NCBI RefSeq assembly: GCF_003286125.1
Contig: NZ_QMED01000015.1
Coordinates: 51,363-115,362 of the forward strand
Reading direction: 5' to 3'
Source of the DNA: Algibacillus agarilyticus
GTDB taxonomy: Bacteria; Pseudomonadota; Gammaproteobacteria; Enterobacterales; Alteromonadaceae
Length of the DNA: 64,000 bases
Below the pieces are notes generated by a model. It ran no database searches and was not told the DNA's origin. It worked only from the letters and a program-made list of their open reading frames with translations. Positions 33,848-43,784 of the stretch are shown here, piece by piece (position 1 is the first letter of the stretch; each line of letters begins with the position of its first letter). Both the position numbers and the translations under genes were made by a program.

Positions 33848-36800
33848 TCGCTTGGTTTGCTAGAAATGATATTGCGGCAAATTTATTAATGATCACACTG
33901 TTACTCGCCGGTGCTTGGTCGTTAGCTTTTAATTTGCCCCAGCAAGTGTTCCCCAATTTAGAACCTGATCAAATCGAAATAAAAATAGTTTACCCCGCCG
34001 CGAGTGCACAGGATGTTGAGTTTAAAGTCACACGTCATGTTGAAGAGGCTTTGCGCGATATTGTTGGTTTAGCCAATATTCGTAGTGAATCAAGAAAAGG
34101 TCATTCGATGACATCGGTTGTGGTGGCTGATGGTTATGATAAAACGCACTTATTAACTAAAGTAAAAAATAGAGTTGACGCGATCAATACTTTTCCCGTG
34201 AATATTGACCGCCCGCTAGTGCAATTGAGTCATGAGTTTTCGTCGGTCATTAGTGTTGCAATATATGGTGAGCAAGATGACCTGTCTATATTAACTGCAG
34301 CTGAACATATTCGTGACGAATTAGCACTGCAACCTGGAATGCATAAATTGGTTATGCGTAATATTGCTGAACATGAAATTGCGATTGAAATTTCGAATGA
34401 AGCATTACAGCAATATCAATTAAGTTTGACTGAGGTGGCTAAAGCCATACGGCTGAATGCACAGGATATTTCAGCGGGCTCCTTATTTTCTTCAGGTGGG
34501 CAAATATCAATTCGCTCTAAAGGCCAAGCTTATAATGCGCAGCAGTTGTCTGATGTCGTCATTAAATATCAAGCAAACGGCAGTACCATTAAATTAAGTC
34601 AAGTGGCTAAAATTAGCGATACACTCGCCGATAGTCACATTAAAACACGCTTTAATGGTTATTCCGCTGTGTTTATCGATGTCATGCAAGGTGAGCGTCA
34701 AAAAGCGACTAAATTAGCTAAAACGGTAAAAAATTATGTTGAGGCAAAACAGGGACAAATGCCTGAAGGTTTATCGGTAGCGTATTGGCGTGATCATGCT
34801 GAAATCTTGCAAAATAGATTAGAAGGTTTAGCGTTGAGTGCCATTTATGGTGGCATATTAGTTTTATTAATTTTGACTTTGTTTTTACGACCCGCAGTTG
34901 CTTTTTGGGTTTTTATTGGCGTGCCGATTAGCTTTATTGGGGCGTTTTCAATTATACCGCTTTTTGGCGTGAGCATTAATATCGTCAGCTTGTTTGGCTT
35001 TATTTTAGTGTTGGGCATGGTCGTTGATGATGCCATTGTGACCGGTGAAAATGTTTATACTCATTTGGAACATTCTGAAACGGGCTTGCATGCGGCTATT
35101 TCAGGTACAAAAGAAGTTGCGCAGCCTGTTACATTAGGTGTTTTAACGAGTATTGTGGCCTTTACACCTTTGTTTTTTATTGACGGTAGCCAAGGTGTTA
35201 TTTTATCGCAGATCCCCGCGGTTGTTATTCCTGTGTTGATATTGAGCTTAATGGAATCAAAGTGGGTGCTGCCTTCTCGCTTAAAATTTGTCAAATTAAA
35301 CCCGCCGACTAAAAAGAATTCTTTGCTGGCTTGGCAGCAGCGATTTGCAGCCGGGTTTGAGCAAGCTATTGTGCGCTACTATAAACCCGTTTTAAATTGG
35401 TGTATGAAGCAAAAGGCGAGTTGTTTAATTATCTTTTTTGGTTTCTTTTTAGTTGTCTTGTCTGCTGTTTTTACGGGGTCGAATAAATTTGTTTTTTTTC
35501 CAAAAATAACCAGTGATAAAGTGATTGCGACTATTGTATTGCCTTCAGGAACGGAGTTTTTCACACTTGATCAACATGTTGACTATATTAGTGAGCAAGC
35601 TCGAAAATTACAAAAGCGCCATGTGAATCCAGAAACAAACCAAAGTATTATCAAAAATATAATGTCTGTTACCGGCGGAACCATCGAAAGTGATGTTCAA
35701 GGTCAGTTAGGGCAGGTTAGTTTTGATTTGATACCTGAGGAATTGCATTCACTTGATATTAATAGCTTGGCTTTAGAGCAAGCTTGGCGGCGTATGGTGG
35801 GTGAATTACCGGGTGTTGCCAGCTTAGTTTTTGAATCGCAAGCCGCTCAGCGACATAAGTTAATTGATATCAGGATCAGTGGTGATAATTTAGATGAACT
35901 TGAAAAGATAGCACAAAAAATAAAAACGCAATTTTCAAAGTTTAAGTATGTAGAAGATATTGCTAATAATTTTGAAGGTGGCAATCAAGAGCTCTTTTTA
36001 GAATTAACGCCTTTAGCTAAAACGTTAGGTTTAACGCGTGTTGAGTTAGCTAATCAAGTACAAGCCGCTTTTTATGGTATTGAGGTGCAACGCTTATTAA
36101 GAGGCGATCAACAAGTTAAAGTTATGGTTCGTTTGCCTATTCGTGAACGTCAATCGCTAGCTGATTTACAAAAGTTTTTTATTCACCTGCCGGATAATAA
36201 ACGGATCCCACTTTCACAGTTGGCTGATTTTACGATTAACGTAGGCCCCGCCGTTATTCATCGTTCTGATCGACGCCGTAGTATTGATATCACCGCTGAT
36301 CTTTCTAATTCGCAAATTAATATTTATAAATTGCACGCAGAGTTGCAAAAGTATATCGATGAGCTGCGTGAGTTGCACCCCGAGATTAATATTGCATTAG
36401 TAGGTGAAAGCAGCGAGTTATTGGAAACCCTTAATTCGCTCAAATGGGGCTTGTTGACCGTTGTTTTAGTTATCTACGGCATTATTGCTATCTCTTTTAA
36501 ATCATACAGTCAGCCATTAATTGTAATGTCTGTTATTCCCTTTAGTTTAATCGGCTCAATGGGCGGGCATTGGCTGATGTCGATAAACTTAACCATGATG
36601 AGCTTTGTTGGTTTAATGGCTTTGGTTGGGGTTGTGGTTAATGATGCTGTTGTACTGGTTGATTTTATTAATAATCAATTAAAACGAGGACAAAAATTAG
36701 AGCAGGCTATTCTTCAAGTGCCTTCTACCCGTTTTAGACCCGTTATATTGACGTCGTTAACGACGTTTTTAGGCTTATTACCTATTATTCTTGATCAATC

Positions 36801-36975
36801 AAGCCAGGCTCAGTTTTTGGTTCCGATGGCTGTGTCACTTGGTTTTGGTATTTTATTGGCGCCTTTTATTACACTTATCTTAGTGCCTGTAAATTATATG
36901 CTACTTCATGCATTGAAGAATAAATCACATGAACTGATTGCTTTGCATCAAGCGAGAAAGTTTCAGCGGAAATAG
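33844..36975 (+). CDS. RND family efflux permease
   Basis: At 1043 residues this is full length for the AcrB/MdtB-like superfamily. There are 12 membrane helices with two large periplasmic loops. The helix 4 region reads LFGFILVLGMVVDDAIVTGENV, carrying the Asp pair of the proton relay, and the second half mirrors it at LMALVGVVVNDAVVLVDF. Visible N-terminal landmarks are FARNDIAANLLMI and the porter segment VKNRVDAINTFP. It is driven by proton motive force; the substrate is unknown. No regulator gene adjoins the operon. Confidence 0.93.
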   Translation: MIAWFARNDIAANLLMITLLLAGAWSLAFNLPQQVFPNLEPDQIEIKIVYPAASAQDVEFKVTRHVEEALRDIVGLANIRSESRKGHSMTSVVVADGYDKTHLLTKVKNRVDAINTFPVNIDRPLVQLSHEFSSVISVAIYGEQDDLSILTAAEHIRDELALQPGMHKLVMRNIAEHEIAIEISNEALQQYQLSLTEVAKAIRLNAQDISAGSLFSSGGQISIRSKGQAYNAQQLSDVVIKYQANGSTIKLSQVAKISDTLADSHIKTRFNGYSAVFIDVMQGERQKATKLAKTVKNYVEAKQGQMPEGLSVAYWRDHAEILQNRLEGLALSAIYGGILVLLILTLFLRPAVAFWVFIGVPISFIGAFSIIPLFGVSINIVSLFGFILVLGMVVDDAIVTGENVYTHLEHSETGLHAAISGTKEVAQPVTLGVLTSIVAFTPLFFIDGSQGVILSQIPAVVIPVLILSLMESKWVLPSRLKFVKLNPPTKKNSLLAWQQRFAAGFEQAIVRYYKPVLNWCMKQKASCLIIFFGFFLVVLSAVFTGSNKFVFFPKITSDKVIATIVLPSGTEFFTLDQHVDYISEQARKLQKRHVNPETNQSIIKNIMSVTGGTIESDVQGQLGQVSFDLIPEELHSLDINSLALEQAWRRMVGELPGVASLVFESQAAQRHKLIDIRISGDNLDELEKIAQKIKTQFSKFKYVEDIANNFEGGNQELFLELTPLAKTLGLTRVELANQVQAAFYGIEVQRLLRGDQQVKVMVRLPIRERQSLADLQKFFIHLPDNKRIPLSQLADFTINVGPAVIHRSDRRRSIDITADLSNSQINIYKLHAELQKYIDELRELHPEINIALVGESSELLETLNSLKWGLLTVVLVIYGIIAISFKSYSQPLIVMSVIPFSLIGSMGGHWLMSINLTMMSFVGLMALVGVVVNDAVVLVDFINNQLKRGQKLEQAILQVPSTRFRPVILTSLTTFLGLLPIILDQSSQAQFLVPMAVSLGFGILLAPFITLILVPVNYMLLHALKNKSHELIALHQARKFQRK

Positions 36976-36979
36976 TTGA

Positions 36980-37321
36980 TTACGGTGTTAGTACGCCGAA
37001 ATACACCAGTATTAATTCGTTTTCACCTATATTGATGACTTCGTGTAATTCATTAGGCTCGATAGTTACGCAACTACCAGTTTCTAAGATATGGGGTTGC
37101 TGATTAACAATAAATTTAGCGCGACCTGATTCAATATAAAAAACTTCGGTCATATCGGTGTGTTTATGTGGTTCAACGGTTTCACCAACTGGAAACATTG
37201 CACGTGAAAAGTAAACGATATTTTTTATATCACCGCTGGTTAATAATGGTTGTTTAGTGATCGCGCTATTATGCGATACATTTTGTATATCATTATTCGT
37301 GCTGCTGTGGTTTATTATCAT
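36980..37321 (-). CDS. cupin-domain protein
   Basis: The 113-residue single cupin has the metal-binding motif 1 PHKHTDMTEVFYIESG and motif 2 with IEPNELHEVIN. Its first ~30 residues are Asn/Ser-rich. Small cupins bind a metal or sugar ligand; no specific activity can be assigned. Its stop lies four bases from the RND permease stop, a tight convergent arrangement with no visible terminator. Confidence 0.8.
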   Translation of the reverse strand: MIINHSSTNNDIQNVSHNSAITKQPLLTSGDIKNIVYFSRAMFPVGETVEPHKHTDMTEVFYIESGRAKFIVNQQPHILETGSCVTIEPNELHEVINIGENELILVYFGVLTP

Positions 37322-37461
37322 TGATTATTCCTAGGGCGTGTTTATCTTTTTCTAGCATAAAAAAGCGTTACTCAAAGGTCAACTAGCGCTAGTATTAGCT
37401 TGCATGAATATGTATTCATTATGTTTTTTATATAGCTCAACAAAATATACGGGTTTATTCG

Positions 37462-39096
37462 ATGGAAAAACAAAACCTTAAAAATTTCGCATCACTCAAT
37501 GTATTGATCATAGATGAGCAAACGTTGGTGCATCATACCTTAAAAAACGCGTTGCTGGATTTAGGGATCACGCATATCAAATGCGCAGAAAATGCATTTT
37601 ATGGGTTGAGGTTATGTGAAGAAGAGCTGTTTCATGTGGTTATTTGTTCGTTTAATGTAAAAAGTGATCGAGATGGTTTTCATTTACTTGAAGAAATGAA
37701 ATTCAAAGGTTTTGTGACTAAATGTACTGTACTTATTTTTTTAAGTGCAGACACAGAAGAATCACTGGTTAATAGTATTGCTGAGCTTCAGCCTGATGAT
37801 TTTTGGGTTAAACCGTTAACTTTACAAAGGATCACCACGCGGCTAGTACAGACAATTGATATTAAACAAACCTTGTATAATGTTTATTATGCGATGGATA
37901 TTAAAGAATACAGTAAAGCCATTTACTTTATTGAGCGTCATTTTCTTAACCCTAAATTAAAGCGATACTTCCTCAATTTACAACGTTTGAAAGGTGAATG
38001 TTTATTAAAATTGCGAGAATTCGTAGAAGCTGAAAACTATTATCGTGAGTTGCTCGTTGAATGTAAGCAATCGTGGGTACACTTGGGTTTTGTTACCGCC
38101 CTGATTAAACAAAATAAGATTGAAGAAATACATCAATTATTAGATACGTTGCGCGATCGGGTTGATACTCGGTTTGCGACATTTGATTTACTTGCTCAAT
38201 ATCATATTGATCGAGAAGAGTATGTTTTAGCCTATGAGCAAATGCAAAATGCGGTACGGTTGTCGCCTCGTAATATTGAACGAAATAAAAAATACTGGGA
38301 TTTAGCGCGCTTAAATCAAGATCATGAAGGGCAATATAAAGCGACACGGGCAATGGCTCAAAACGCTAAAAATTCCATTCATGATTCGCCTGAGCATTTA
38401 CTTAATGTTGTTCGTTCAGGTATTGATTTTGCTTCGACCTTATCGTCAGAGTTGTCTAAAAAAGTGATTCGCCAAGTTGAAGTTTCATTTAGTGAGCTTG
38501 AAAAAAGTACTTTTGATTTAAATATGTTGAAAGAGCAAATGTTAGTGGTTAAAGCGCGTATTCATAATGTTAAAGATGAACGTGAGTATGCTGAACGTAT
38601 TGTTGAAAATCATGTTAATTTAAAAGCTAAATCTTCAATAGAAGATAACTTAGATAAAGTAAAAGTATTTCATGAATTAGGGCTCAGAGAAGAAGCATTG
38701 TTATTGCTCGACGCGGTTAAAAATCAAATAAATGGTGAAAATTTAGCGGGGCAGGTGGTCACCCGTTATATTGAACAAGAATCGGAACAGCGTGGCGAAA
38801 TCCACTTTACGGCTAAGCAACTCAATAATATGGCATTTGAGTTTTTCAAACGAAATCGATACGATTCTGCGGTTCAAGCGTTAACACAAGCGTTGCAACT
38901 CACCCCTCGAAGTGCTCGAACAATGCTGAGTTTGCTTAAAGTCTTAGTTGCCGTTAAACGTAAAGATGGTCTGGCATTAGATCAGAGGTCACTGGCCAGT
39001 GATACGTTGGAAACGTTGAAAGTGGCAACGTTAACGCCCAAACAAAGCCAAGTTTTTGATGCTCTACTGCATGAGCTGGATGTAGAACCGAGTTAA
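37462..39096 (+). CDS. response-regulator-like protein: pseudo-receiver plus TPR repeats
   Basis: Residues ~12-130 are a receiver fold (LNVLIIDEQTLVHHTLKNAL; TVLIFLSADTEE; DFWVKPLTL with the conserved Lys). The phosphoacceptor position in HVVICSFNVKSDRDG is Ser rather than Asp, so it probably cannot be phosphorylated in the usual way. About 400 residues of TPR-like helical repeats follow (for example AKAIYFIERHFLNPKLKRY, RYDSAVQALTQALQLTPRSA). This order resembles VieB-type proteins of Vibrio, but I would not claim orthology. It may act as an adaptor in two-component signalling. It is monocistronic and followed by a repeat element. Confidence 0.75.
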   Translation: MEKQNLKNFASLNVLIIDEQTLVHHTLKNALLDLGITHIKCAENAFYGLRLCEEELFHVVICSFNVKSDRDGFHLLEEMKFKGFVTKCTVLIFLSADTEESLVNSIAELQPDDFWVKPLTLQRITTRLVQTIDIKQTLYNVYYAMDIKEYSKAIYFIERHFLNPKLKRYFLNLQRLKGECLLKLREFVEAENYYRELLVECKQSWVHLGFVTALIKQNKIEEIHQLLDTLRDRVDTRFATFDLLAQYHIDREEYVLAYEQMQNAVRLSPRNIERNKKYWDLARLNQDHEGQYKATRAMAQNAKNSIHDSPEHLLNVVRSGIDFASTLSSELSKKVIRQVEVSFSELEKSTFDLNMLKEQMLVVKARIHNVKDEREYAERIVENHVNLKAKSSIEDNLDKVKVFHELGLREEALLLLDAVKNQINGENLAGQVVTRYIEQESEQRGEIHFTAKQLNNMAFEFFKRNRYDSAVQALTQALQLTPRSARTMLSLLKVLVAVKRKDGLALDQRSLASDTLETLKVATLTPKQSQVFDALLHELDVEPS

Positions 39097-39110
39097 TGGC
39101 TTATTTTTAA

Positions 39111-39335
39111 TATAGTCAAAGCGATCGGGTTTTAGGGGCAGGTTTCTAGTTCCAGACGAAACCTAAGTACTGACATCCATGTAAGCAAAGCCGTCAAAGC
39201 TACCGCGTCCTGCTCTCGCCCCTTACCTGCATCCATGCAGGCAAGCTTCGAGACCCCATGAGCATATGCTCTATTATGTGATTGGGGCGAGTAAGCGCTG
39301 ACAATGAACCATAAAACCTGAGCGAGAAGACTATA
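39111..39335 (+). repeat. MITE-like repeat family 1, copy D
   Basis: Full 225-bp copy from TATAGTCAAAGCGATCGGG to GAGCGAGAAGACTATA, nearly identical to copy A apart from a ~13-bp CTATTATGTGATT segment after GAGCATATG. It occupies most of the gap between the pseudo-receiver gene and motX. Confidence 0.88.
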
Positions 39336-39383
39336 CCTTACTGGTTCAGTTATTAGATTAATATACCGAAGTGACTTGGCTAT

Positions 39384-40001
39384 CTAATAAGCGATAGGGC
39401 GTTTAGCGCGTTTAACTATTTTAGCAGGCATTTTTTCACTTAATTTAGCTAATGCTATTTGGGCTGCCTGGTGTTGTTTAGTGTCTTGGATTACGGCATT
39501 ATGCAGCCAATGGTAGGCGCTTTCGTAGTCTAGTGGGCTACCGTAGCCTTGGTTGAATAAATCAACTAACCGAAGTTGTGCTTTTAAATTGCCTTGAACG
39601 GCGCTTTCTCTTAGGTACTCTAACGCTCGTTTCATATCGGGTTGTACTAAAATACCTTTATGATAATAGCGCCCTAACTGCTCGAGAGCTGGGGGTAAAC
39701 CTTGCATTGCTGCAGACTGAATAAAGTGTAAACCCAGCTCTGCATCTCTCTCTATACAAACTCCCCACGCTAGCATATCTCCCCATAGGAACTGATATGC
39801 CGGATTCGCGACAACTTCTGCACGAGCTTGTATATCTTGCACGAGTTGGCAGCGGTCTTCTACGACTCGGTTAAGGTGTTCGTTATTGTTAATCCACTTT
39901 ATTAATTCTTCTTGTTGATATATTTGAACAACTTTTAATTCAGCCATGGCATGGCTTGTAAGTATGTATAAGCCTAATGTGATGTATTTAAGTTTATTCA
40001 T
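39384..40001 (-). CDS. motX: sodium-driven flagellar motor protein MotX
   Basis: A 205-residue exported protein (signal LGLYILTSHAMA) with Sel1-type repeats. KVVQIYQQEELIKWINNNEH, LWGDMLAWGVCIERDAELGL, LPPALEQLGRYYHKG and DYGSPLDYE-like GYGSPLDYESAYHWLHN follow Vibrio MotX closely. MotX joins MotY in the T ring that anchors the PomAB stator of polar flagella. The gene stands apart from other flagellar genes, as is usual for motX. Confidence 0.88.
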   Translation of the reverse strand: MNKLKYITLGLYILTSHAMAELKVVQIYQQEELIKWINNNEHLNRVVEDRCQLVQDIQARAEVVANPAYQFLWGDMLAWGVCIERDAELGLHFIQSAAMQGLPPALEQLGRYYHKGILVQPDMKRALEYLRESAVQGNLKAQLRLVDLFNQGYGSPLDYESAYHWLHNAVIQDTKQHQAAQIALAKLSEKMPAKIVKRAKRPIAY

Positions 40002-40083
40002 AAATTTGACGCGAAAAATGGATTTATAGATAAATAAAGATTAAGCAATTAGCTTGCCATAATGGGCAAGCTAATCATGAGCT

Positions 40084-41466
40084 TTAATATGCTTGGTAAC
40101 TTAGTGCGCGTTGATTTTCATTTTGTGATATTCGTTGTGGTTCGCTCGCGGCTGAAACTGGACAAGTACCCGTTTCAAGGTAATTGATCGCGGCATTTAA
40201 ATTAACATCATTTTCTCCCCAGTCGCCTTTTACGGTTTGGTTGTTAACTTGGCAGGTGGGGGTTATGCCATTAAAGTAATCAGCTTCACCGTTTGCATTG
40301 GTGGTTGAAAAATTAATTGATAACATGGTTTCACCACATAAATCTGCAGGGATCATGCCGACCGGTTTACCACAGGTTGCTGAGCCAATTGTATGAACAT
40401 CGACAAAGGGTTTTAAACTATTGATAACGAGTTCACTTGCTGAGCATGTTTCTGCAGTTGTGAGCACGACAACTCGGTTTAAATTAAGGGCGTTATTGCG
40501 CATTTGTGTATAAGGGATCGCATTGGGTAAATTGCCTTGATCGAGTGAGCTATTGAGTTTGAACGTTAAGTGTTCAGCACTACCATCGGCGATAATTTGA
40601 TTCGTGACAATATCGTTATAAACGTAATTTACAAATGTTTTATCATGACTTTCGTCACCGGCAATATAAGCCACTAACCGAGCCGCGACATCAACTCGGC
40701 CGCCACTGTTGTAGCGTAAATCTAAAACTAACTCATCAACTCCTTGTTCGGTAAATAAAGCAAATGCGGTATCTAATTCTGCACCTGATGGTTCAATAAA
40801 ACCGCTTTGGAAGGATAGGTAGCCCGTTTTACCCACATTAGTGGTGAGCACTTGATTAGCCATTACGGTATTGGTGCTAAGCGTTCCTTTAACTAAAGTG
40901 CCTGTTTGCTCGGTATCATCTGGCGTTAACCATGTGATAGGTATTTGGTAGCCTTGAATATCGGGACCTAATGTTTCGCTATATCGGCTATCGCCTGATA
41001 TTGCCCATTGCTTCAATTGCGCTGCGCTAACTCCGTTTATTTCAGTAAGACGAGAACCGCGTGTTAGCCCAGCATTAGCTGCTCCTGAATTTTTAAATAC
41101 GTAAACAATACGGACATAATCGTCTGATTCATTTAAATCTAGACGCATGCCATAGCCAAATGCGAAACCAGAAGAAATGTTATTCCATTGGGCGGTATCA
41201 ATAACAAAACTAAAACGATCTTGAGGTGATTTTAAGTCGGCGAGTAAAGCGGATGTTGATGCATATGCATTGGCATCTATTGTTGCGGGTAAATCTTCAT
41301 TCCATAAGTAGTTTTTTTGTAAAAATTCAAACCAAGCTTGGTTGCGATCGGGTTGCAAACATTGATTACCATCAATTTGAGGATCATCAATAACGGCATT
41401 TGAGTTGCTACCACCGCATGAGGCAAGACTAAAGCCTAAAAGTGCGGTTATTATTCCTTTATTCAT
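40084..41466 (-). CDS. S41 family (C-terminal-processing-like) peptidase, lipoprotein
   Basis: ATG 41466 was chosen because it directly gives a lipoprotein signal (IITALLGFSLASCGGS); the in-frame start at 41508 adds 14 residues. A PDZ-like region (FKNSGAANAGLTRGSRLTEI) precedes the protease core with VDELVLDLRYNSGGRVDVAA and the nucleophile Ser in TAETCSASELVIN. There are two or more cysteine pairs, consistent with life in the envelope. Substrates are unknown. Confidence 0.85.
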   Translation of the reverse strand: MNKGIITALLGFSLASCGGSNSNAVIDDPQIDGNQCLQPDRNQAWFEFLQKNYLWNEDLPATIDANAYASTSALLADLKSPQDRFSFVIDTAQWNNISSGFAFGYGMRLDLNESDDYVRIVYVFKNSGAANAGLTRGSRLTEINGVSAAQLKQWAISGDSRYSETLGPDIQGYQIPITWLTPDDTEQTGTLVKGTLSTNTVMANQVLTTNVGKTGYLSFQSGFIEPSGAELDTAFALFTEQGVDELVLDLRYNSGGRVDVAARLVAYIAGDESHDKTFVNYVYNDIVTNQIIADGSAEHLTFKLNSSLDQGNLPNAIPYTQMRNNALNLNRVVVLTTAETCSASELVINSLKPFVDVHTIGSATCGKPVGMIPADLCGETMLSINFSTTNANGEADYFNGITPTCQVNNQTVKGDWGENDVNLNAAINYLETGTCPVSAASEPQRISQNENQRALSYQAY

Positions 41467-41576
41467 CGCATTTACATTGTTAAATTTTAAGTAAAGTAAG
41501 CTTAACAAGTTTTTAGCAAATTAGTTAGAATAATAAGGTAATTAGTTGTGAATTTTGTAAACAATGTGAAGAGATT

Positions 41577-41652
<76 letters not shown>

Positions 41653-41738
41653 ATAGTAGATGTTTTGAATCAGCACTTGAATTGTTGCCTCAAGTGCTGG
41701 CGCATTGTATAGATATTTATAACCAATGCAAGCGTTTT

Positions 41739-42284
41739 TTATAAATTAAAGAATTTTTCTTTGTAACGTGATAATTCTTCAATTGATTCATAAATATCAT
41801 CTAAAGCGAGGTGAATCCCTTTTTTGCGATAATCATCGACTAATTCAGGACGCCAGCGTCGTGCGAGTTCTTTTATTGTACTGACATCAAGGTTTCGATA
41901 ATGGAAAAACTCTTCGAGTACTGGCATATGTACAAACATAAACCGGCGATCTTGACCAATACTATTGCCGCACATGGGGGACTTACCGGCGGGCACATAC
42001 TGTTTTAAAAATTCAATTGTTTTTAGAGAAGCTTCTTCTTCGGTAACGGTACTCTTTTTACAGCGCTCAGTTAAACCCGATTTTCCGTGTTGGGTGACAC
42101 ACCATTCGTCCATATTATCTAATATGTCGTCAGGCTGATGAATAGCAAAAACTGGACCCTCGGCAATGATATTTAAATCACTGTCGGTCACAATGGTTGC
42201 TACTTCAAGTACTTTATCCTCGTCGGGATATAATCCGGTCATTTCCAGATCTAGCCAAACAAGATTATTTTCGCTAAATGACAT
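41739..42284 (-). CDS. orn: oligoribonuclease
   Basis: 3'-to-5' exoribonuclease that degrades di- to pentaribonucleotides, including pGpG from c-di-GMP turnover. The 181-residue protein has the DEDDh signature: [10 protein letters not shown] (Asp, Glu), [12 protein letters not shown] (Asp) and the C-terminal [10 protein letters not shown] (His, Asp). It is divergent from rsgA, with tRNA-Gly downstream, the same order as in E. coli. Confidence 0.97.
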   Translation of the reverse strand: MSFSENNLVWLDLEMTGLYPDEDKVLEVATIVTDSDLNIIAEGPVFAIHQPDDILDNMDEWCVTQHGKSGLTERCKKSTVTEEEASLKTIEFLKQYVPAGKSPMCGNSIGQDRRFMFVHMPVLEEFFHYRNLDVSTIKELARRWRPELVDDYRKKGIHLALDDIYESIEELSRYKEKFFNL

Positions 42285-42646
42285 ATATAAGACCTTTTAC
42301 AGCAATTCATCTTTAACGTTACCGTTTATTGCGGTAAGTCGCTATCGTGAATAAGCTATTTTTTGCGATTACTCGATTGCAGAATATGATTTAAAGATAT
42401 TTTAGTTCTAATTATCATTAATTACCCATTAGGGTGGTATGATTGTTTTAGAGATAAAAATAACATCTTTAAAAATCAGCAATCATTAAATTTTATTGCC
42501 TTAGTTAGATATTTTAGACGTAGAGTTGCAATACCTGCAAATATCCAACTGATTTAAACGCGTTATACCCACATATTTATGCACAACAAAACTGAGTGGG
42601 TATAATATTTAATTATCATCTTAAATTATTTATTAAAAATCGTATA
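42285..42646. other. orn-rsgA divergent intergenic region
   Basis: About 360 AT-rich bases without a recognisable gene. TTATACCCAC (42565-) and GTGGGTATAAT (~42597-) form a 9-10 bp inverted repeat 40 bp before the rsgA start and resemble the ends of the TATACCCAAGT repeats. The promoters of both genes must lie here but are not distinctive. Confidence 0.5.
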
Positions 42647-43681
42647 GTGGCAAAAACAAAAAAGCTCAGTAAACAACAATTAAGACGTCTAAAAGTTAAT
42701 CATAGTCGAAAATTAGCAAAAGGTGGAAATGCACCTGAGCAAAACGACTCGAATTTAGGTGCAAGTGAAAAAGCAATTGTGATCAGTCGCTTTGGTCAGC
42801 AAGCGGACATTCAAAATTCGACTGGCGAAATTAAACGCTGCGATATTCGGCGCACGATCAAATCGCTTGTTGCCGGTGACCGTGTTGTTTGGCGCAGCAG
42901 TGAAGAGGCGCAATCGTCTAATGATGGTGTAATAGAAGCGGTTGAAGAAAGAGAAACCGTTTTAAGTCGACCTGATTTTTATGATGGGTTAAAACCCGTT
43001 GCGGCAAATATAGAACAGGTGATTATTTTATCGTCTATTAAACCTGATTTGTCACTTTCCATTATCGATCGTTATTTAATTGCTGTTGAGCAAATGGGCG
43101 CTTTGCCTATTATCGCGATTAATAAAATTGAGCTGCTATCGGTCGATGAGCTTGTTAAGCTAAAACAAACCATGGCCTATTACGAAAAATTAGGTTATCC
43201 GGTTTATTTATTCAGTGTTAAAGAAGAAACTGGCCTTAAAGAATTAATAACACATTTTGATGATAAGGTTTCTATTGTAGTGGGGCAATCGGGGGTGGGT
43301 AAATCATCTTTGGTGAATTATTTATTACCCGGTTTGAATACGATTGTTAATGACATTTCTGAAAATTCAGGTTTAGGCCAACACACCACAACGGTTTCTC
43401 GTTTATATAATTTAAAACCAAGTGGTCATTTAATTGATTCACCGGGGATCCGGGAGTTTTCTTTATGGCATTTAACTGAAGACGAAGTGTTTTCTGGTTT
43501 TGTTGAATTTATCGATTATAAAACCTGTAAATATCGTGATTGTTCACATATAAATACGCCTAACTGCGGTATTATCGATGCAGCTAATCGAGGCGATATC
43601 ATGCGTTCTCGATTAGATAACTATTACCGTATTATTGAATCAATCCAAGAAGATAAACCTAATCGTTTTAATGATATTTAA
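42647..43681 (+). CDS. rsgA: small ribosomal subunit biogenesis GTPase RsgA
   Basis: I chose the GTG at 42647 (VAKTKKLSKQQLRRLKVNH), which matches the usual N-terminus; an ATG at 42596 adds an unlikely hydrophobic extension. The circularly permuted GTPase order is visible: G4 NKIE before G1 GQSGVGKSSL, then G3 DSPG. The C-terminal zinc knuckle is CKYRDCSHINTPNCG. RsgA acts late in 30S assembly. It is followed after ~100 bp by psd, as in E. coli. Confidence 0.95.
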   Translation: MAKTKKLSKQQLRRLKVNHSRKLAKGGNAPEQNDSNLGASEKAIVISRFGQQADIQNSTGEIKRCDIRRTIKSLVAGDRVVWRSSEEAQSSNDGVIEAVEERETVLSRPDFYDGLKPVAANIEQVIILSSIKPDLSLSIIDRYLIAVEQMGALPIIAINKIELLSVDELVKLKQTMAYYEKLGYPVYLFSVKEETGLKELITHFDDKVSIVVGQSGVGKSSLVNYLLPGLNTIVNDISENSGLGQHTTTVSRLYNLKPSGHLIDSPGIREFSLWHLTEDEVFSGFVEFIDYKTCKYRDCSHINTPNCGIIDAANRGDIMRSRLDNYYRIIESIQEDKPNRFNDI

Positions 43682-43784
43682 CTTTCATTAAATATTTTTC
43701 GATTATAAGATTGCAATACACAGACTGTATATTTCTACTGCGTGTTGGAATGTTATTGGTTAAAAAAAGACAAAGGAAGATTTT

